Part shown: piece by piece, positions 1-64,000 of the stretch | Position numbering within the stretch: the stretch's first letter is position 1 | Layout of the letters: each line of letters opens with the position of its first letter | DNA from: Cardinalis cardinalis | Taxonomy: Eukaryota; Chordata; Aves; Passeriformes; Cardinalidae | Length of the DNA stretch: 64,000 bases | Reading direction: 5' to 3' | NCBI GenBank assembly: GCA_014549065.1 | Contig: JACDOX010000302.1 | Coordinates: 222,330 to 286,329, forward strand | Notes under the pieces: generated by a model | What the model was told of the DNA's origin: nothing | Database searches by the model: none | Seen by the model: the letters and a program-made list of their open reading frames with translations, nothing else | Program-made: the position numbers and the translations under genes

Positions 1-480
1 GGGCAGCGGCCGGAGCGGGGGGCGGCGGGCAGGGCAGGCCCGTCCGTGAGGCCTGGGGGACCCCCGGCAGCTGCGGGCGGAGGGCACGGGGTGCAGAGCC
101 AGGGGTAGCCGGCGGAGCGGGCGCGCTCCGGGAGGCCGCGGCCCCGCTCTCCGGGCGGCGGCGGGAGAGAGGCCGGGCAGGTCGCGGTGTTTGTGTGGAG
201 TTGCTCAATAGCGGCGGCGGAGGTGCCCAGGCCGGCCCGGCCGCTGCCGGGGCTCCGGAGGGTCGGGCGGCCCCGGCCCCTCAGCGGCCCCGCGGGTGCC
301 CCGCGCTGAGGCGCGGCCGTGCCGAGGCCCAGAGCCGGAGCTGGAGCTGTCCCGGCGCTCGCTTCCCCTCGGGCTGGGGTGGCACAAGGTGCTGGCACTC
401 AGGGCACGGCACNGGCGGGTATCCGTGGGCTGATTTCATCCTTTCCGTGAGGTGATTTCATCCTTTCCGTAACATTTCGC
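1..480 (+). promoter_or_regulatory. BCAS3: CpG-island promoter and unresolved first exon of BCAS3
   Basis: The first ~410 bases are very GC-rich and dense in CpG, unlike the AT-rich DNA that follows. This is the usual look of a vertebrate housekeeping promoter, and it lies about 1 kb before the exon with the start codon. I infer that transcription of BCAS3 begins here and that exon 1 is non-coding. Its donor cannot be fixed by eye: GT sites with some donor context lie at 46 (TCC|GTGAGG), 181 (CAG|GTCGCG), 447 (TCC|GTGAGG) and 469 (TCC|GTAACA). No TATA box is evident. The open frames on both strands here are a by-product of high GC and show no recognisable protein. Confidence 0.7.
430..471 (+). 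repeat. 22-bp tandem duplication carrying two donor-like sites
   Basis: TGATTTCATCCTTTCCGT occurs at 431-448 and again at 453-470, a period of 22 bases at the edge of the CpG island. Each copy ends in a GT with partial donor context (GTGAGG at 447, GTAACA at 469). Either could be the exon 1 donor, or neither. Confidence 0.75.
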
Positions 481-1345
481 CTTTCAAGGNTCCTCGGCGC
501 GTGTGTCGGGTTGCTGTTGTGTTGCTGAACGTTTTGTTACTAATTATTGTTTTGCTGCTAATTTCCGAGTGGTTATCCTCCCTCCCTTAATGGGCTGGCC
601 CTTGCAGAGTCTGGCCTGACGTGAAATGATGCTGATAACTGATACCACCTTGGGGATTTGGCTTTTTCTTTTACTTTGTGAACAGGTTTGGGGTGGGAGG
701 ACAGCACNGAGCAGCTGAGGGGGTTCCCTGAAGAGCTGGCTGGGATCTGGGGTGCTCCTCAGGTGCTCTCTGCCTGTAGGGATGTCACACAGAAATTCCC
801 CCTGGAGAACAGAAGTGTGAAGGAAAGCTTGAGGATGGCACAAAAAGCTGACACAAAGCAGTAGCATGTGTGAGCTGCGATGTAACCAATGTTTTCATGA
901 GTACAGTACACTGCAATTGTGACTGCACGTTATTTTTATATAATTGTTTTCTGAGACAGCAGCCCATTAGGAAATAGTGGGTTTGTGTAATGGTGGTGAC
1001 AGCTGTGTACCTGTACCACTATCTTTAACCATGGAATCATAGAGTGGTTTNGGTTGGAGGGCTCCTTAAAGATCATCCAGTNCAGTTTGAGATAATTTCC
1101 CACTTTATCATGCAGGTGTGTGGGGTTTGTATTTTTATTTTCACAAACATTCCAGGAGCTGCAGTGATTGAAGACGTTGCCCGCTTGGTGCGCGGTTTCT
1201 TTTTCTCGTTAAAAAAAGCGCTGTAAAGAGGCCTGCAGGTGTGTGCAACTGCAATTTCTCTCTCACCGCTCTGAAGGATACATGAACAACTTGTGCAATA
1301 ACCAATTTTGNGGCAATTTTAGTGAAAGTGCTGTGTTTGCTGCAG
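481..1345 (+). other. BCAS3 intron 1 (3' part)
   Basis: This is intronic sequence between the CpG island and exon 2. It holds the CR1 fragment listed separately. A small CpG-containing patch is at about 1175-1225. Nothing coding is recognisable. The 5' limit is uncertain because the exon 1 donor is not fixed. Confidence 0.6.
1031..1086 (-). mobile_element. CR1 LINE 3'-end fragment, minus orientation
   Basis: GGAATCATAGAGTGGTTT followed by GGTTGGAGGGCTCCTTAAAGATCATCCAG is the reverse complement of the classic CR1 3' end (AAGGTCCCTTCCAACCCAAA then an ATTCTATG-type tail). Only about 55 bases remain, a 5'-truncated dead copy in intron 1. Confidence 0.85.
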
Positions 1346-1361
1346 GTGTGTGCCCGGAACG

Positions 1362-60342
<58,981 letters not shown>

Positions 60343-63300
60343 GTAAGAGATCCTTCTGGGTTGGGGATGGATGTAAACAAGGCAGGAAATCCCATGGGGA
60401 TGTGTCCCTGGCTGGTCCCACTGGGANACTGCGGGTGACCTGCTCTGTGGAGTGCTGGATGTTTGTCTTTTCTAGAATTTTCAAATTTGTCTTTTCTGGA
60501 GATTTCAAACTGTAGCAACTCTTTTACTGTGGTAAGAGAGAGGAGATTCAGTCCCTGTTCCACTGCTGAGCCAGGTNCATACATGGTTGTGATCCTCAGG
60601 GATCCAGGGGATCAGCACATGGATTAAATTGTAGTCCTCNATGAATACAGAAATAAAATAGTTTCACTGGTTTTTTAAGTAACTTATTATTTGTTTGCTA
60701 ATGAAGAGTTTGTGATCTTACCCTCTCTCCTGAGTGAAATCAACTAAAATCTGAAAATACTTGCAAGAAACTCCTCCAAAGTACCTGTTTGTCTCCTTTC
60801 TCTTTATAAATGAACAGTCACTGTGGGCAGCAGGTGCAGCTACAAACCTTGTGTATTAATTGATCTTATTAATCTGACAATTAAGATTTCATTATCTGCA
60901 GATAAATAATGTTCTGGCTGACTGCAGCAGCACTCAGGGAAATGGTCAGGGAATCAGCAGCTTCCAGTGCCTAAATTAACAATTTCTAAGATGTAGCAAA
61001 TGCCATGAAGATCAGGAGGGTGAAGTCACATTTCAGAGAATAAAACTAAATGTCTGTCATTTATGTTTTCACTTTTGCTGACCAGTTGGTGTCATTCTGA
61101 CACCCCATCTGTTGTGTCAGAACTCTTTAACAGTGCAGTGCAGTTCACTGGGATTTTGTGACAGAAAAGCTGTATTCTCATCTGCCTGGATTTTCTTGGA
61201 AGGGAATTTTTCATGGAGCTCTGTGCAGTGAACTGAGAATCCTCAGTTCCAGAACAGTCATTTTGCTTTGTGCTCTGGAAGAAGGATGATACCTAAAGTG
61301 GAGCAATGCTAATTAAATGAAATGAATAAGTGAAATAAATNCTGCTGCTTAAATTAGAATGGTAAATAGATATTAATTAAATGCCTCCTTAGGAGAGTTT
61401 CTAGGATTGTGTAATTTAAAGGGCAGCAGAATGTTTATGCAAAACCAAATTAACTTGTTATTTTTCAAAAGGAAGGATATTTTTGCAAATTGCAAAATTT
61501 GCAATTTGCAAATTCTTGTTTTGTCATCAAATTCTTTGGTTTGCTCAGGTATTGGGATGACAATAACTTAGTGACACTTAGATCAAATGGTGTTTNATGG
61601 CAAAACACTTCTTTAAGTGGTATTATTTTTGGCTGTGTGAGATTTGCAGGAGNGATGGGGACAAACCAGCAGAGAACTCTTCCTCCAGTGAGAGCAGCAC
61701 TTAGCCCAGGATTCTGAGCTCTTTATTTAACATCAAGGCAGGATTTTGTTTGAAGCCAGTGTAACATCATCCCAGCTCATTCTCCAGTGGTCATTGGCAA
61801 TCAGGCTGAGCTCATTACAGAGAACAAAACAAGAGGTGCCTTTTGATTCTGTCCTTGGCTGCTTGCTCTGAAACCCCACTTTTACTCCTAAGTCCAGGCA
61901 GTGACCAGCACACAGTGCCTGCAGAGCTGATTCACTGAGAATTTTGCTTTCTGGGGCTGATAAACCCCTTCATCCCATCGTGTCTCAGCACAGGAGCTGC
62001 ACAGGTGCTCAGGCCTGAGTTTTGGGAGGATCCCTTTATAGGTTTTTATTGTGTTAAAAACGAGAAGAATCCTCCCTTCATTTGGGCAGATCAGAGGTAT
62101 AAAGGCCTTTATGAACTGTGATAATGAAAACCAACTTGTGTGCAAATGGTCCACATCTCTCCACATACTACAGGAATTGTTTTTTGTCCTTTTGAGAGTA
62201 GTTTTAAAGTCTACTGGGCTGCAGCTTTACTTCAGTCAATTGTCTTTACTTCACCACATTTAAAAGCAAAGGATAAATGTTTTATTTGTGCTAAAGCTGG
62301 CTTGCTAAATACATTGTTGTCTACACTTGGGCAAGTTCTCCACAGCCAGTGGACAGTCTGTTCTTGCAGCCCATGAAGTTTCTTCCTGCTGCCCCTGCAG
62401 AGGGGAGGAAGGGCCAGATCCCCTGGGCTCCCCAGGGAAGGTGTTTTGGGCACAAGGCCTCAAGGATGCAATGTGGGAATAAGTGGAGCGTGAAAACCTG
62501 TAGAGATGTTATTTTCACAATTTATAGATGAAATAAAGTGTAGAGAAATCAGCCCTAAATTTTAGATATGATCAGTAATTCTGGAGCTGTGGTGTTCAGC
62601 TGTTGAGTTTGGTGTCGGAGGATGCCAGGACATTTCCATGTGGACACTGCTGCTCTTCCTCTGGAGTTCCACTTTCCATGGGAGCCTCGAGTGATGCAGA
62701 CCAATAATGACTAATTTTGGAAACTGGGCTGAGCTGCTGAGCCCACCAGAGCAGGGGATTGTGCTGGGATCCCAATTCCTGTGGGAATTCCTGCTGTGGT
62801 CAGTGCAGAGCCTCAGCTGGACTTGGCCTCCTGGGCTCCAGGTGGGATTTCCAGAAGCATCCATACAAACATCTCCATCCCCTGTATCTGCTTTGGGAGG
62901 CAAGTGAAGTGTAGAAGTTTTCATGTCTGTTCAAAGGTTGTTTCAATCATTCACTCCTGTTTTTGGAAGGTTTGGGCCTCGTTTTCCTGTCAGGCTGCAC
63001 TGCCAAGAACTATATGTTCAACAAACCCTGTGGGCAGCCAGGAAAGATGAGAATTATCCCCTTGGATTTTTTAGGGCTTCTGCTTCAACTTCCAATTTGT
63101 TAAGGCAAGTAAGTAGCCTTAGAGCCTCTGAAAAGGACATTTTGTTACCTAAGCTTCCTGGTGGTCTTCTCCTGGGACAGCTTTTCCCAATAAAAGCTTT
63201 TTTCTACNCTCAAATGCAGCATAGAGGGATTTTCCAGCTGCAGGACTCGATCCTGTCTTCTCACCCTTCTAGAGAGAGCAAAAGACACAGTATTTTTCAA

Positions 63301-64000
63301 TAAAAGCTCTTAAAACAAAATGAAAATACAATGATTAAAACATTTCTGTAGCTATGGCTAAATCCACACCCAATTTGGGAGTAGGACCAGCTTTTAAATC
63401 AGTGGGNTGGGGCAGGTACGTTCCAATTTTAGTGTCAAAGAGGAAAGTTTTCAGATAAGATTCTCAGTAAACAGCTAAAAAATGGTGCTGGTTTATAAAG
63501 ATCATTTTTTTTTCTTTTAAGTGTGGTAAATAAATGATCTGCTTTCCAGAAGTGTTGCTCCTGCCAGCTTGGCAGCTGAGAGCTGTGAAGTGCAAGACAT
63601 TGAAAATTTAAAATAATTACGCTTCCTTGGCTACAAAAGAGATTTTCCACCCATTAATAACAAGAAAATTAATGTTGGGCCAGCAGTAAAGCAGATTAAA
63701 CTGTGTCCCCCTTGGGATGCCTGACTGCACCTTTAACAGACCTGAAATTGCTCTGATTATTTTAATGTTCTATATTGAAACGTGACAGTGGCCTTGAGTT
63801 AATAGTTAAAGAGGGTGAAATTGGAACATCTCTGCTGAAGTTTTTTCCCATTGATCAGAGAAAGTGGGCAGGAAAACNCTTCTGGAGAGTAAATCAAGCT
63901 GTAATTATTTAATGACAGAATAATTCTTCAGTTTTTCTGTTCATTTTCTTCTGTTTTTGAACTTGAATTATTGCCTTGGAAGACAAATATGTTAAAATTT
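60343..64000 (+). other. BCAS3 intron 13 (5' part, runs off the window)
   Basis: No sequence matching the next expected BCAS3 exon (encoding the segment after FNxSG) appears before 64000, so this intron exceeds 3.65 kb. It contains a perfect palindrome at 61482. Otherwise it is AT-rich DNA without recognised elements. Confidence 0.85.
61482..61512. repeat. Perfect 15-bp-arm palindrome (TTTGCAAA type)
   Basis: TTTGCAAATTGCAAA, a single A, then TTTGCAATTTGCAAA, its exact reverse complement. TTTGCAA occurs repeatedly on both strands, resembling clustered C/EBP- or octamer-like half sites. Confidence 0.93.

Noticed and set aside
195..455. Frames in the CpG island on both strands
   Set aside because: GC-rich DNA lacks stops. 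No similarity to BCAS3 and no splice link in frame.

Overview
The window is vertebrate nuclear DNA, almost certainly avian and probably from a songbird. It carries the 5' part of one gene, BCAS3 (the vertebrate orthologue of mouse/fly Rudhira), on the plus strand. The bird call rests on several short CR1-type LINE 3' ends and one solo LTR of a kind I recall as common in passerine genomes. The gene identification rests on twelve coding exons that join in frame and read as BCAS3 from the start codon to about residue 358.

Layout: a GC- and CpG-rich promoter island with an unresolved non-coding first exon lies at about 1-480. The start-codon exon is at 1346-1432. Further coding exons are at 4066-4120, 5477-5549, 6385-6491, 14425-14506, 21452-21524, 33538-33645, 36109-36185, 46389-46465, 48138-48221, 53390-53560 and 60249-60342. 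Every junction has an AG acceptor and a GT donor, and the phases agree throughout. The window ends inside the following intron, so the rest of the propeller and the C-terminal BCAS3 domain are downstream. No second protein-coding gene, tRNA, rRNA or CRISPR array was found. The non-exonic DNA is ordinary AT-rich intron with CR1 fragments, one solo LTR, microsatellites, several minisatellites and one assembly gap of 692 N.

Function, from published work: BCAS3 is a WD40 beta-propeller protein. It forms a complex with PHAF1 (C16orf70) that goes to phosphoinositides on forming autophagosomes, and it associates with vimentin and microtubules to direct cell migration and vessel remodelling. In vertebrates its introns lie beside TBX2 and TBX4 and are thought to hold long-range enhancers for them. 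Several CpG-dense or motif-rich intronic blocks here are candidates for that role, but only as inference.

The most unusual structures are local rearrangements at splice junctions. Intron 5 contains a tandem duplication that copied the start of exon 6 with its acceptor. A 102-bp tandem repeat begins exactly at the exon 5 donor, and its downstream copies have lost the GT. The N gap is bounded by the same 17-base sequence on both sides, which suggests a collapsed repeat. I found no previously undescribed multi-gene system.
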